Assembly: GCA_963776675.1 (NCBI GenBank)
Contig: CAVZNR010000057.1
Location: forward strand, 1-64,000
Reading direction: 5' to 3'
Length of the DNA: 64,000 nucleotides
Origin: Hyphomicrobium_A sp963776675
GTDB lineage: Bacteria; Pseudomonadota; Alphaproteobacteria; Rhizobiales; Hyphomicrobiaceae
Each line of letters begins with the position of its first letter. Positions within the stretch are counted from its first letter, which is position 1. Of the stretch, positions 46,328 through 54,683 are shown in pieces. The position numbers and the translations under genes were made by a program. The notes below the pieces were generated by a model. That model was not told where the DNA came from. It searched no databases and saw nothing but the letters and a program-made list of their open reading frames with translations.

Positions 46328-46553
46328 ACGTCCTTCCTGAATTAACGAAGTTCGGCGCCGAGGCCGTCCGTAACGGCGCGCGCCACAATTCCTCCCCTCG
46401 AAGCCCCAACTCGCGCCCTAAAGGTGCGCAAGCTGCGTCTCGGGGGTTCCGACAAGTGTAAACCGGCCGTTAACGTTAAGCACTTAAGAACGTTTGTCGG
46501 TTTGTCGGGCGCCATTCGAGAAGCGCAGCGCCGCGTCTAAAACGGGTGTTCTC

Positions 46554-47972
46554 ATGAAGAGATTTTTCGGAGCGTCGCTTGCGATCGCTCTTGCCGCACT
46601 TACCATCGCTCCCGCATCCGCGGCCGACCTTCCCGAGGTCAAGGTTTCCGCCAACAATCAAGTACCGGCCTGCGCCACTCCGGGACGCCTCATGGCGTAT
46701 CTGCGCTCGCGCAACCCGCGCATCGACGACCGCTACGACGGACTTGCCACCCAGTACATGCGCCTCGGCGAGGAGCTCGGCATCCGTTGGGACGTGGCGT
46801 TTTTCCAGATGATTCTCGAGACCGGCGCGCTGAGCTACACCGGCGACGTGCGCGCCAGCCAGAACAACTTCGCAGGCCTGGGCGCCTCCGGCGGTGGCCG
46901 CCATGGCGAGCGCTTCGCCGACATCCAGAGCGGCGTCAAGGCGCACCTCCAGCACCTCCTGATGTATGCCGGCGAGCATATCGATAATCCGGTCGCCGAG
47001 CGCACGCGCAAGGTGCAGGAGTGGGGCGTGCTCACCGATTGGCAGCGCTCGATCAAGGGCCCGATGACGTTCTCGCTCGTCGCCAAGCAGTGGGCGCCCG
47101 GAACGCGCCGCTACGTGAGCGACATCGCCGCCATCAGCGACGGCTTCTACGACAACGTGTGCAACGGGCCCGATCCGCAGCCCGAGCTCGTGCAGGAAGC
47201 GCGCAAGGGCCGCACGCCTGCGCCCGACACCGAGGTCGCCGAGCTTGCACCGGCAGCCGACGCACCGGCCGAAACCGTCGGCGCCATCGAGCCGGCCGCG
47301 ACGTCTGCCGACCAGGGAGCCGAGATTGCACAGCGCTCCATCGAGCAGGCACGTAAAGATGACCCGCCGCGCGCCAGCTTGGGCGCAACCATGCTGGGCA
47401 GCGTCGCCGCGACGGCGAAAGCCGCGACCACCCCGCCGCCGGCAACGAGCAAGGCACCTCCGGCGGTAACGCTGATCAATCCATCGAAGTCGGACGACGC
47501 GGCACCAGAGGCCAGCAAGACGGCAAGCGCACCGCCGGCAGCAAAGGCCGACACCGCGAAAGCCGCCGCCAAAACGCCCTCGCAAACGATGGCTACCGCC
47601 AGCACCGCACCGAGCAAAAAAACCGAAACAGCCGCAGCCGAAACGACCAAGCCCGGCACTGACAAGGGCGCCGCGATCCAAACCGCCTCCGTCGCCGGCG
47701 CCGCCACTCAACTCAACGTGCCGCCTGCGGCCAAGGGCGCGGGCAAGTGCAAAGTGTGGACCGCCAGCTACGGCGGCCAGCGCGCCATCCTCATCAAGGC
47801 CGCCACCAACGGCACGGTCAACTACACCGTGCTCGACGTGAACGAGTCCTCTGAGAAGCGCGAGGTCGACGCCTACATCGCCGCGTATGCAAAAGGCGGC
47901 GAGAAGGTCGGGGCCTTCCCCAACCAGACCCAGGCACTCGACAAAGCCTTCCGGCTCTGCCCCGAGGGCTGA
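46554..47972 (+). CDS. Secreted glucosaminidase-domain protein (paralogue 1)
   Basis: A 472-residue protein. Signal peptide MKRFFGASLAIALAALTIAPASA; a glucosaminidase-type peptidoglycan hydrolase domain at about 40-210 (RWDVAFFQMILETGALSYTG, QNNFAGLGASGGG, GVKAHLQHLLMYAGEH), with the likely catalytic Glu in MILETG. A ~170-residue Ala/Thr/Pro/Lys-rich linker leads to a C-terminal domain (CKVWTASYGGQRAILIKA ... AFRLCPEG) bounded by two cysteines, shared with the next gene. It probably acts in the periplasm on cell-wall glycan. Confidence 0.82.
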   Translation: MKRFFGASLAIALAALTIAPASAADLPEVKVSANNQVPACATPGRLMAYLRSRNPRIDDRYDGLATQYMRLGEELGIRWDVAFFQMILETGALSYTGDVRASQNNFAGLGASGGGRHGERFADIQSGVKAHLQHLLMYAGEHIDNPVAERTRKVQEWGVLTDWQRSIKGPMTFSLVAKQWAPGTRRYVSDIAAISDGFYDNVCNGPDPQPELVQEARKGRTPAPDTEVAELAPAADAPAETVGAIEPAATSADQGAEIAQRSIEQARKDDPPRASLGATMLGSVAATAKAATTPPPATSKAPPAVTLINPSKSDDAAPEASKTASAPPAAKADTAKAAAKTPSQTMATASTAPSKKTETAAAETTKPGTDKGAAIQTASVAGAATQLNVPPAAKGAGKCKVWTASYGGQRAILIKAATNGTVNYTVLDVNESSEKREVDAYIAAYAKGGEKVGAFPNQTQALDKAFRLCPEG

Positions 47973-48065
47973 GCCGTTCCGCACGCGGGGGCGTTTCGCC
48001 AGCATCTGGCTGGCGGCCTAAGACGGACGGGCGGGCCACGCGTCCACCACTGAGTTGGGGTTCTC

Positions 48066-49454
48066 ATGTTCACTCGTTGCGTCCGTGCACCCGCCGTCGC
48101 CCCGGCATGGCGCACGCACGCCATCGCGGCTGCGCTTACGTTGGCTGTGTCGGCCACAACGGCCCTGGCGGCGCCCCCTCCGATCCGCACCTCGGCCGCG
48201 AACGTGGTCCCGCAATGCGTGACGCCGCAGCGGCTCATGGCGTTCCTGAAGAAACGCAATCCCGCCATTGCGCCGCAGTTTTCGAACATCGCCGCCCTCT
48301 ACAAGCGCCACGGCCAGGCCTGGCACGTGCGGTGGGACTACGCCTTCTTCCAGATGGCGGTTGAAACCAACTTCCTCTCCTTCAAGCGCGGCGATGGGAG
48401 CTGGGGTGACGCCAAGCCGGCCCAGAACAACTTTGCCGGGTTGGGCACCACCGGCGGCGGCGTGCCGGGCGACAGCTTCCCGAATGTGAACACCGGCGTG
48501 CTGGCCCAGATCCAGCATCTCGTCGTCTACTCGGGTGAGCACGTCAAAAATCCCGTCGGCGCGCGCACCAAGCTGAAGCAGGACGACATCCTGGAAACGA
48601 TGGCGCGGTTCAAGGGCCGAACCACGTTTTCCGACCTCTCCCGCCGATGGGCTGCCGACAGGCACTACGGCGCGGCCATCGAATGGGTCGCTGGGAACTA
48701 TCGTGCGACCTACTGCACGCACACCGCGGGCCCGGACGTGCCCGCGCCGATGGCGAAACCGGTCGCGGCCAAGAGGATGCAACGTGCCGCAGCCACCGCG
48801 GCAGAGTTCGAACCCGTCGCCGCGCTCGGCGGGCCAAAGGACGGCGAGGCGAGCACGCCGCCGGTGCGCACGATCTGGTCGCGGCCGAAGACGACCGACG
48901 CCGCGGCGGAGACACCCGCGATGGGTCCCGCCAGCCGCATCGTGCCCGCGGCGCCTGCGCCAGCAGCACTAGAGCACGCAGACAAAACTCCTGACGCAAC
49001 TGGCGCAACAGCTCCGGCCGACACCGCCGTCAAAGAGCCGAACAAGCCGCTCGTCGTGCCGACGCCAGTGGAGGTGAAACCTCCGCCCCGTTTCACGCCG
49101 CCGCGACCGGTGCTGCAAACGGCGGCTGACGCCCCCAAGTCGTTCGCCTTCGCCGCGTCCATGGTCGCCGCCGCAACCGCGGCGCCGGCCGGTAACGAGC
49201 CGCGCTGCCGCGTCTTCTCAGCGAGCTACGGGGGCACCGAGACGCTGCTCGTGCGCGCGACGGCCGGCGCGGAGCAGCAATACACTGCGCTCACCGTGCT
49301 CGAAGGCTTCGAGGAGTCGATGCTGTCCGGGTACGTGAAGGCGCATGCGCCGGGCGGGACGAGCCTGGGCACCTTCGACACGCGCGACGCGGCTCTCGCC
49401 AAGGCCAGCGAGCTGTGCCCGGACGCGCGCAACGAAGGCGCAAGCGCCGGCTGA
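48066..49454 (+). CDS. Secreted glucosaminidase-domain protein (paralogue 2)
   Basis: A 462-residue tandem paralogue. Signal peptide ending AVSATTALA, catalytic domain (RWDYAFFQMAVETNFLSFK, QNNFAGLGTTGGG, GVLAQIQHLVVYSGEH), low-complexity Pro/Ala linker, and the same Cys-bounded C-terminal domain (CRVFSASYGGTETLLVRA ... ASELCPD). It starts 93 nt after paralogue 1. The linkers are unrelated while both ends are conserved, as expected for duplicated wall hydrolases with a targeting domain. Confidence 0.82.
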   Translation: MFTRCVRAPAVAPAWRTHAIAAALTLAVSATTALAAPPPIRTSAANVVPQCVTPQRLMAFLKKRNPAIAPQFSNIAALYKRHGQAWHVRWDYAFFQMAVETNFLSFKRGDGSWGDAKPAQNNFAGLGTTGGGVPGDSFPNVNTGVLAQIQHLVVYSGEHVKNPVGARTKLKQDDILETMARFKGRTTFSDLSRRWAADRHYGAAIEWVAGNYRATYCTHTAGPDVPAPMAKPVAAKRMQRAAATAAEFEPVAALGGPKDGEASTPPVRTIWSRPKTTDAAAETPAMGPASRIVPAAPAPAALEHADKTPDATGATAPADTAVKEPNKPLVVPTPVEVKPPPRFTPPRPVLQTAADAPKSFAFAASMVAAATAAPAGNEPRCRVFSASYGGTETLLVRATAGAEQQYTALTVLEGFEESMLSGYVKAHAPGGTSLGTFDTRDAALAKASELCPDARNEGASAG

Positions 49455-49456
49455 GC

Positions 49457-50590
49457 TCAGCCGTTGCCGGCCACGGCGTCGGCAATTCTCATATCGTTCC
49501 CACGCCAGCTGAACGAGTTGCCGAGCCATGCCTGTGCCCACAGCACCGGCAGCATCAGGTCACGCACGATCCACGCGAGCGGCGACCAGCGCCCGACGTG
49601 CCAACCCGCCGCGCGCGCAAGCAGCGCCTCGCACACGTACCAGACGGCTGCGATCGCTGCGATCACGCCCACGACGGACAGGCCGAGCGAGCCGGCCGCG
49701 TAGCCGGCAGCAAGAAATGGCATGAAGCTGCCCGAGGCGATCTCCGGCAGGAAGAAGGCCGGGAACGTCGCCCGCCTCAACCTGGACCAGCGCACCTGGC
49801 GCAGCCAAATCTGCGGGGCAGTGCGGTGCCCGAGCGGCTGACCGAACGGACGGTCGACAAGACGTACGCGCCGTCCGCTGCGCCGCACGACCTTGGTCGC
49901 CGCCGCGTCCTCGGCGATCTCCGCCCCCAGCGCGCGGATCCCACCTGCGTTCTCCAGGAGGGAGCGGCGCCACAGCATGGTCTTGCCCTGCGCAAAGCCC
50001 AGGCCAACCGTGTCGGCGGCGTACTGCCAGCGCGCCTGGTAGGTGTTGAGGAAGGCGCACTCGACCTCGGCCCAGAAACCGTGCGGCAGGCATCCGATGG
50101 GCGGCGCGCACAAGAGCCCGGTGTCGGCACGCCATCCGGCAAGCAGGCGCTGCAGGTAGTCGCGCGGCATCAGCACGTTGCTGTCCGCCATCACCACCCA
50201 TTCGTGGCGCACCTCGCGCCACCCCTTGATCAGATTATTGAGCTTGGGATTGGAGGTGGTGTTGTCGTCGCCGATGAGGAGCCGCGCGTCTACGTGCGGA
50301 TACTGCGCCATGAGGCGTCGGATCGCCGGCACCACCGGATCATCTGCGTCGGCGCAACAATGAATGAGCTCGTAGCCGGGATAGTCGAGCCTGAAGCCCG
50401 AGCGCAACGTCGCCTCGTCATACGGGTCGAGGCCGCATACCGGGCGCAGCACGCTGATGGGCGCGGCCTTGCGCACGAACGGTGCCGACTTTTTCCATCG
50501 GCAGCGATAGATGGCGAGAAGCGTGCTGGCAACGTGGAGCAGCATGGCAAGTGCCGCGAACATCGCGCACGCCCAGACGAGCAAGGTCAT
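49457..50590 (-). CDS. Glycosyltransferase, GT21 (ceramide glucosyltransferase-like)
   Basis: A 377-residue membrane protein. An N-terminal helix, then a GT-A domain: VLRPVCGLDPYDEATLRSG, D1/D2 region HCCADADDP and VVMADSNVLMP, catalytic EIAEDAA, and the (Q/R)xxRW motif as RQVRWSRLR. C-terminal hydrophobic segments anchor it. The family transfers sugar from a nucleotide sugar to ceramide or other lipids; the acceptor here is unknown. It is convergent with the glucosaminidase gene, 2 nt apart. Confidence 0.87.
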   Translation of the reverse strand: MTLLVWACAMFAALAMLLHVASTLLAIYRCRWKKSAPFVRKAAPISVLRPVCGLDPYDEATLRSGFRLDYPGYELIHCCADADDPVVPAIRRLMAQYPHVDARLLIGDDNTTSNPKLNNLIKGWREVRHEWVVMADSNVLMPRDYLQRLLAGWRADTGLLCAPPIGCLPHGFWAEVECAFLNTYQARWQYAADTVGLGFAQGKTMLWRRSLLENAGGIRALGAEIAEDAAATKVVRRSGRRVRLVDRPFGQPLGHRTAPQIWLRQVRWSRLRRATFPAFFLPEIASGSFMPFLAAGYAAGSLGLSVVGVIAAIAAVWYVCEALLARAAGWHVGRWSPLAWIVRDLMLPVLWAQAWLGNSFSWRGNDMRIADAVAGNG

Positions 50591-50725
50591 CGGCTACCTT
50601 GGAACCTCGGGGACTTGGCCCTTTAAGCCAACGTAATGCGCGATAGTTCCCCAGATTCCGTGACACGCCTGTGACAGGCGGGCAGGCGAATGGCCGCATT
50701 GGAGCCGCCACGGTTAACCGGTGCT

Positions 50726-51712
50726 TCAGGGGGCGGGCGCCAGGTACTTGAGCGCCACGTTCGACAAGGCGCCGCCGACCACGCAGGGGATGCCCGCGAC
50801 CACCACGCCTGCGGCACCCGCGGCCACACAGCCCAGCGCGAACGCCGTCTGCCCGGCCTGTCCCCACCAGTTGAAGTTGCGGCTCGCCTCCGAGCCCTTG
50901 AGCTTGAGCTCCTCGACGGAGGCCATCGCTTCGTTGCGGATGTGCGCGAGCTCGAACGTCTCCGCCAACTCGATCACGTCCTTGAGCGGCACGGCGACGT
51001 CGTCGGGCTGATGCGGCAACGATGTCTTGAGATAGCCGAGCAGATCCCAGTCGCGCGAGGCGTTCTGCGCCAAAGTCCACTTCACCATGCTGCCGATGGT
51101 GAGCCTCTCGACGTTGTTGCGGTCCCGCGACCACGCGAGCGTCCTCACGAGACGCTGGATGGGCTCCGACGATCCGGTCGCGAAATAGTAGCCCCAGTTG
51201 GCGTCGACCGCGATCGGGCTGTCGAGGGGCAGCTCGCGCAATACCTGCATCTTGCCGTAGAGGTAGCGCTCGATGACAAACTTGCGCGCCGGCATGCGCT
51301 CGACGAATTTGCCCATCAGCTCCTTCCAGTCGGACAGACCGGAGTAGGCGATCGCCTTTACCACGACGATCTGGTCGGGTGGTGGCATGGGAAACATGTC
51401 GGCGATGAGCGTTTCGGCCTTGTCGCGATTGGAGCCGATGACGCCGGCGATGAAGCCGACGTAGATGCCGGCCTGCTCGACGTCCTTCAACAGTCCCAGC
51501 TCGCGCATGGCCGTGACGGCTAGCGGCAGACGCTCAGGATCGGGCTTGTGGCGGTAGTCGTTGATCCATTGCAGGATCTCCTCCGCCCTGACGAACTTCT
51601 GGGGCTTGGGCGCCTTGCTCTTGGCGCTCGCGCCGACCGGAGCCAATGCGATCGCGAGCGCGGCGAGCATGAGCGCCGCTCTCCGCGAAAATGAGCGCAA
51701 CTGCGCAATCAC
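50726..51712 (-). CDS. Exported protein of unknown function
   Basis: About 328 residues from a GTG at 51712, preceded by GGAAGGAAG. Signal peptide (RRAALMLAALAIALAPVGASA), a helical domain (about residues 40-270), and a C-terminal Gly/Ala/Val hydrophobic segment with two cysteines (FALGCVAAGAAGVVVAGIPCVVGGAL). The C-terminal segment may insert into a membrane. No family recognised. Confidence 0.65.
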   Translation of the reverse strand: MIAQLRSFSRRAALMLAALAIALAPVGASAKSKAPKPQKFVRAEEILQWINDYRHKPDPERLPLAVTAMRELGLLKDVEQAGIYVGFIAGVIGSNRDKAETLIADMFPMPPPDQIVVVKAIAYSGLSDWKELMGKFVERMPARKFVIERYLYGKMQVLRELPLDSPIAVDANWGYYFATGSSEPIQRLVRTLAWSRDRNNVERLTIGSMVKWTLAQNASRDWDLLGYLKTSLPHQPDDVAVPLKDVIELAETFELAHIRNEAMASVEELKLKGSEASRNFNWWGQAGQTAFALGCVAAGAAGVVVAGIPCVVGGALSNVALKYLAPAP

Positions 51713-51838
51713 GTGCGCTTCCTTCCCCAAAGGATGTGCCTTGCTTTTCCGGGGGATCCGGACCCGGGCCAGGGCAGAAGAAAAGCTCGCATTGTCAATT
51801 TGATGGCAAAGACCAAGGCCCCTCCAAAACGCACACTT

Positions 51839-52834
51839 TTAGACGGTCAGGACTATATTGCCGATGTGTGGCTCCTCCATGCGGGCGTGGGCCTTGGCCG
51901 CCTCCGCCAGGGGATAAGTCCGGTCGATCACGATCTTGACGCGGCCGTCGGCCACCAGCGGCAGGGCCTTCTCCTCCACCGCGCGGGCGATGGCGGCCTT
52001 CACCTCGGCGGAGCGGATGCGCAAGGTCGAGCCCGTGAGCGTGAGCCGCTTGAGCATGACGCGCATCAGATCGATCGTTACCTTGGAGCCGTTCTGAAAC
52101 GCGATGTTGACGAGCCGGCCGTCGTCGGCGAGCGAGCGGATGTTGCGCTCCACGTAGTCGCCGCCGACGATGTCGAGGATGACATCGACGCCGCGCTTGC
52201 CCGTCTCCTCCTTCACCACCTCGACGAAGTCCTCTTTCGTGTAGTCGATCGCGCGCGTGGCCCCCAGCGTGTGGCAGACCTCGCACTTCTCGGCCGAGCC
52301 GATGGTGGTGATCACCTTGGCGCCGAAAGCGTGCGCCAGCTGGATCGCGACGACGCCGATGCCGCTGGTGCCGCCGTGCATCAAGAACCACTCGCCTGCT
52401 TTGAGCCCGCCGCGCTCGAATACGTTGTGCCAGACGGTAAAGAAGCCCTCCGGGATCGCGGCCGCCCGCGCCATGTCGAGATTGGCGAGCACCGGCAGAC
52501 ACGAACCTTCGTCGGCGATGCAGTACTCGGCGTAGCCGCCGCCGTTGACGAGCCCCAGCACAGGATCGCCGACATTGAAACGCCGCGTCCCGTCCCCCGT
52601 CGCAGCGACCGTGCCGGCAATCTCGAGCCCGGGAATCTCCGAATGCCCTTTGGGCGCGGGATAGAGCCCCTGCCGCTGCATCACGTCGGGGCGGTTGACG
52701 CCGGCCGCAGCCACCTTGACGAGCAGCTGTCCCGGCCCTGGCGACGGCACCGGCAGCGTCACGGGTTGCAGCACCTCCGGTCCGCCTTTGTCGGCAATCG
52801 CGATGGCCGTCATGGTTGCAGGCGGTGTCGTCAT
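51839..52834 (-). CDS. NAD(P)H-quinone oxidoreductase (zinc-type alcohol dehydrogenase fold)
   Basis: A 331-residue MDR-superfamily protein of the quinone oxidoreductase (QOR/PIG3) group. Motifs: VKVAAAGVNRPDVMQRQGLYP, GLEIAGTV, LMHGGTSGIGVVAIQLAHAFGAKVITT for cofactor binding, and the C-terminal YPLAEAAKAHARMEEPHIGNIVL. No structural or catalytic zinc cysteines are present, as expected for QOR. The ATG at 52834 follows GAGGAAAGGG. It is divergent from DUF1192. Confidence 0.9.
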   Translation of the reverse strand: MTTPPATMTAIAIADKGGPEVLQPVTLPVPSPGPGQLLVKVAAAGVNRPDVMQRQGLYPAPKGHSEIPGLEIAGTVAATGDGTRRFNVGDPVLGLVNGGGYAEYCIADEGSCLPVLANLDMARAAAIPEGFFTVWHNVFERGGLKAGEWFLMHGGTSGIGVVAIQLAHAFGAKVITTIGSAEKCEVCHTLGATRAIDYTKEDFVEVVKEETGKRGVDVILDIVGGDYVERNIRSLADDGRLVNIAFQNGSKVTIDLMRVMLKRLTLTGSTLRIRSAEVKAAIARAVEEKALPLVADGRVKIVIDRTYPLAEAAKAHARMEEPHIGNIVLTV

Positions 52835-53002
52835 CCTTAACCCTTTCCTCGGCGCAGAAAGGCACTGATGCCCGAGCACGGCGAGCGAGACAAGGACTCG
52901 TTGGGGGCCCGTTGGTGGGTCGCCGGCTTGTGGATCACGGCCGGTTATCGCACAGTCGCGACGACGGCACGCACGGCGGGCGCGGACACGAGGAGTTGGC
53001 CC

Positions 53003-53191
53003 ATGGACTGGGACGAGATCAAGCCCAAGCCCGCAACCGGCACCATGATCGGCGAAAATCTTTCCACGCTGTCGGTCGCCGAGCTCGAGGCGCGCATCGC
53101 CGAGCTCGAAAAGGAGATCGCGCGCGTCAAAGTCGAGCTCGATACCAAGCGCCGGCACGAGGATGCCGCCAGCGCGCTGTTCAAGCGTTAA
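53003..53191 (+). CDS. DUF1192 family protein
   Basis: A 62-residue protein (MDWDEIKPKPATG...) with a heptad-rich helix (ELEARIAELEKEIARVKVEL) and a C-terminal ASALFKR. It matches the small alphaproteobacterial DUF1192 family of unknown function, commonly divergent from a quinone oxidoreductase gene as here. GAGGAG precedes the ATG by 8 nt. Confidence 0.82.
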   Translation: MDWDEIKPKPATGTMIGENLSTLSVAELEARIAELEKEIARVKVELDTKRRHEDAASALFKR

Positions 53192-53321
53192 GCAGAACTT
53201 GCGCACAGCAGACTTTTTTGTGTGCACAAGATGCGCGCGCGTCCGCCGTGTCCATGCTCGGAAGAGCGCCCCGCAAACGTTACGCTTGGCGCGCGCGCTG
53301 AGCGCTTCGCATTAAGGCTTT

Positions 53322-53440
53322 GTTAGGGTTAGGCCGGTAACGTCTCGTTATCCAGTCATCTGGATCCTGAGTGGCACCGCCACTCTGTTTGACGCCTCCC
53401 TGTTGACTTCAGAGCCGCTTTCAAAAGCGGCTCTTTTTTT
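53322..53440 (+). ncRNA. Probable small RNA with three hairpins and intrinsic terminator
   Basis: Three consecutive perfect stems: ATCCAG-TCAT-CTGGAT (53350-53365), GAGTGGC-ACC-GCCACTC (53369-53385) and the terminator stem (53411-53434). A single-stranded gap between the last two holds CCTCCC (53395-53400), an anti-Shine-Dalgarno-like seed. A possible promoter is TTGGCG (53286-53291), 18 nt, CATTAA (53310-53315), giving a transcript of about 119 nt. No reading frame of note is present. It could instead be the leader of the DUF1465 gene, but the terminator ends before it. Confidence 0.55.
53411..53440 (+). terminator. Rho-independent terminator of the putative small RNA
   Basis: AGAGCCGCTTT-CA-AAAGCGGCTCT with a run of seven T starting at the last stem base. 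A textbook terminator on the plus strand, 220 nt after the DUF1192 stop. Confidence 0.9.
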
Positions 53441-53558
53441 GCATCAACAGAAACCGTCGGCGATCGCCCCGCTTTTGGCCATCTTGTTAACTATGGCTTG
53501 GCATGGTGTCGTTGTGGTAAGCATTATTATCGGGTGAGTGAGTGTGTCAGATCGTGCC

Positions 53559-54107
53559 ATGAGCAGCAGTTCACGTGTCGAGAACCCGCTAGAGCCGCAG
53601 AACGTCACCGTCTCATTCGGCGAGCGTTTCCAGGCATCGGAGCAATTCGATCTCGTCTTCAAGGAAGGCATGGCGCTCGTCGAGCGCACGGCCGCCTACC
53701 TTGAGGGTCCGGGGCGCGCCGAGGCCAAGCGCCTCAAGCCTCCCTCCAACGTTCTTTACGCCACCGAAAGCATGCGCCTCACGACGCGCCTGCTTGATCT
53801 GGCGTCCTGGCTCCTCATTCGCCGCGCCATCAAGGAAGGCGAGATGAGCGAGGCGGAGGCACAAAAGAAGCGCAAGACCGTCTCCTTGCAGGGCACCGCC
53901 AAGCCCTCCCACGTCAACGGCCTCGCCGAGCTGCCGAATGGCCTGCAGGACCTGATCGCCGAGAGCCACGCGCTCAACGAGCGCATCGTCCGTCTCGACC
54001 GCGCCTTGAGCCTCAAGGTCGAGGAGGTCGGCGCCAGCAACGAGCCGTTGCTCGCTAATCCGGTCGGCATGCAGATGGATCGTTTGCGCGTCGCCTTCGG
54101 AAGCTGA
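53559..54107 (+). CDS. DUF1465 family protein (RcdA-like)
   Basis: About 182 residues from the ATG at 53559; a GTG at 53538 would add 7 residues. Helical protein with SFGERFQASEQFDLVFKEGMALVERTAAYLEGPGR and YATESMRLTTRLLDLASWLLIRRA, the pattern of DUF1465, whose Caulobacter member RcdA is an adaptor for ClpXP degradation of CtrA. Neighbours DUF1192 and rpmE are as in other Hyphomicrobiales. Conservation of the adaptor role here is inferred. Confidence 0.85.
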   Translation: MSSSSRVENPLEPQNVTVSFGERFQASEQFDLVFKEGMALVERTAAYLEGPGRAEAKRLKPPSNVLYATESMRLTTRLLDLASWLLIRRAIKEGEMSEAEAQKKRKTVSLQGTAKPSHVNGLAELPNGLQDLIAESHALNERIVRLDRALSLKVEEVGASNEPLLANPVGMQMDRLRVAFGS

Positions 54108-54158
54108 GCGCTCCCGAGCGCGGGTCCACGCCCCGTCAAAGACGACCCTCGGAATCAA

Positions 54159-54184
54159 GAAGCCCGGCCGCGAGGCCGGGCTTC
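54159..54184. terminator. Bidirectional terminator between DUF1465 and rpmE
   Basis: GAAGCCCGGCC-GCGA-GGCCGGGCTTC, perfect 11-bp arms with a GNRA-type loop, between convergent genes. The T-tract is short, so efficiency is uncertain. Confidence 0.7.
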
Positions 54185-54217
54185 GTGTCATTCCGGGACG
54201 GCTGAGACGGATGTGCG

Positions 54218-54442
54218 TCAGAACAGCCCTTCGAACTTCTTCTTGAAGCGCGACAAACGACCGCCGCGGTCGGTCAGACGCTGATCGCCGCCCGTCCAGG
54301 CGGGATGCGTCGTCGGATCGATATCGAGGTGCAGCTCGTCACCCTCGCTGCCGTAGGTCGAGTACGTAATGAACTCGGTTCCGTCGGTCATCACCACCTT
54401 GATCTGGTGATAGTGCGGGTGCAGATCGGGATCAGTCTTCAT
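54218..54442 (-). CDS. rpmE: 50S ribosomal protein L31
   Basis: A 74-residue L31 (MKTDPDLHPHYHQIKVVMTDGTEF ... DIDPTTHPAWTGG ... RFKKKFEGLF). It lacks the CxxC zinc pairs, so it is the zinc-independent form. Full length. The start at 54442 is the family start; the longer upstream frame is non-coding. Confidence 0.95.
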   Translation of the reverse strand: MKTDPDLHPHYHQIKVVMTDGTEFITYSTYGSEGDELHLDIDPTTHPAWTGGDQRLTDRGGRLSRFKKKFEGLF

Positions 54443-54683
54443 GGATGGTCTCTTGAATCTGGGCTTGAGGGGCGCACGGCGCCAAGCATTGGGAGCGGCC
54501 TCTATAATGGAGATGGCCCAGACGCACAAGAAGGCGCACAAAGGTGGCACCCATGCGCCCGCCCACACGCCCCGGTAGTTGCCGCGTCCCCATGCCACTT
54601 GAGCACAGGGACCCCGTGAGGCATGGTCCGGCTCTCGCCCGCCCAACCAAGACTATCCGCCTCCAAACGAGCGTCCTGAAATC

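Noticed and set aside
53199..53229. Inverted repeat TTGCGCACA / TGTGCACAA after DUF1192
   Set aside because: One mismatch and the T-run lies inside the loop rather than after the stem; a poor terminator candidate.
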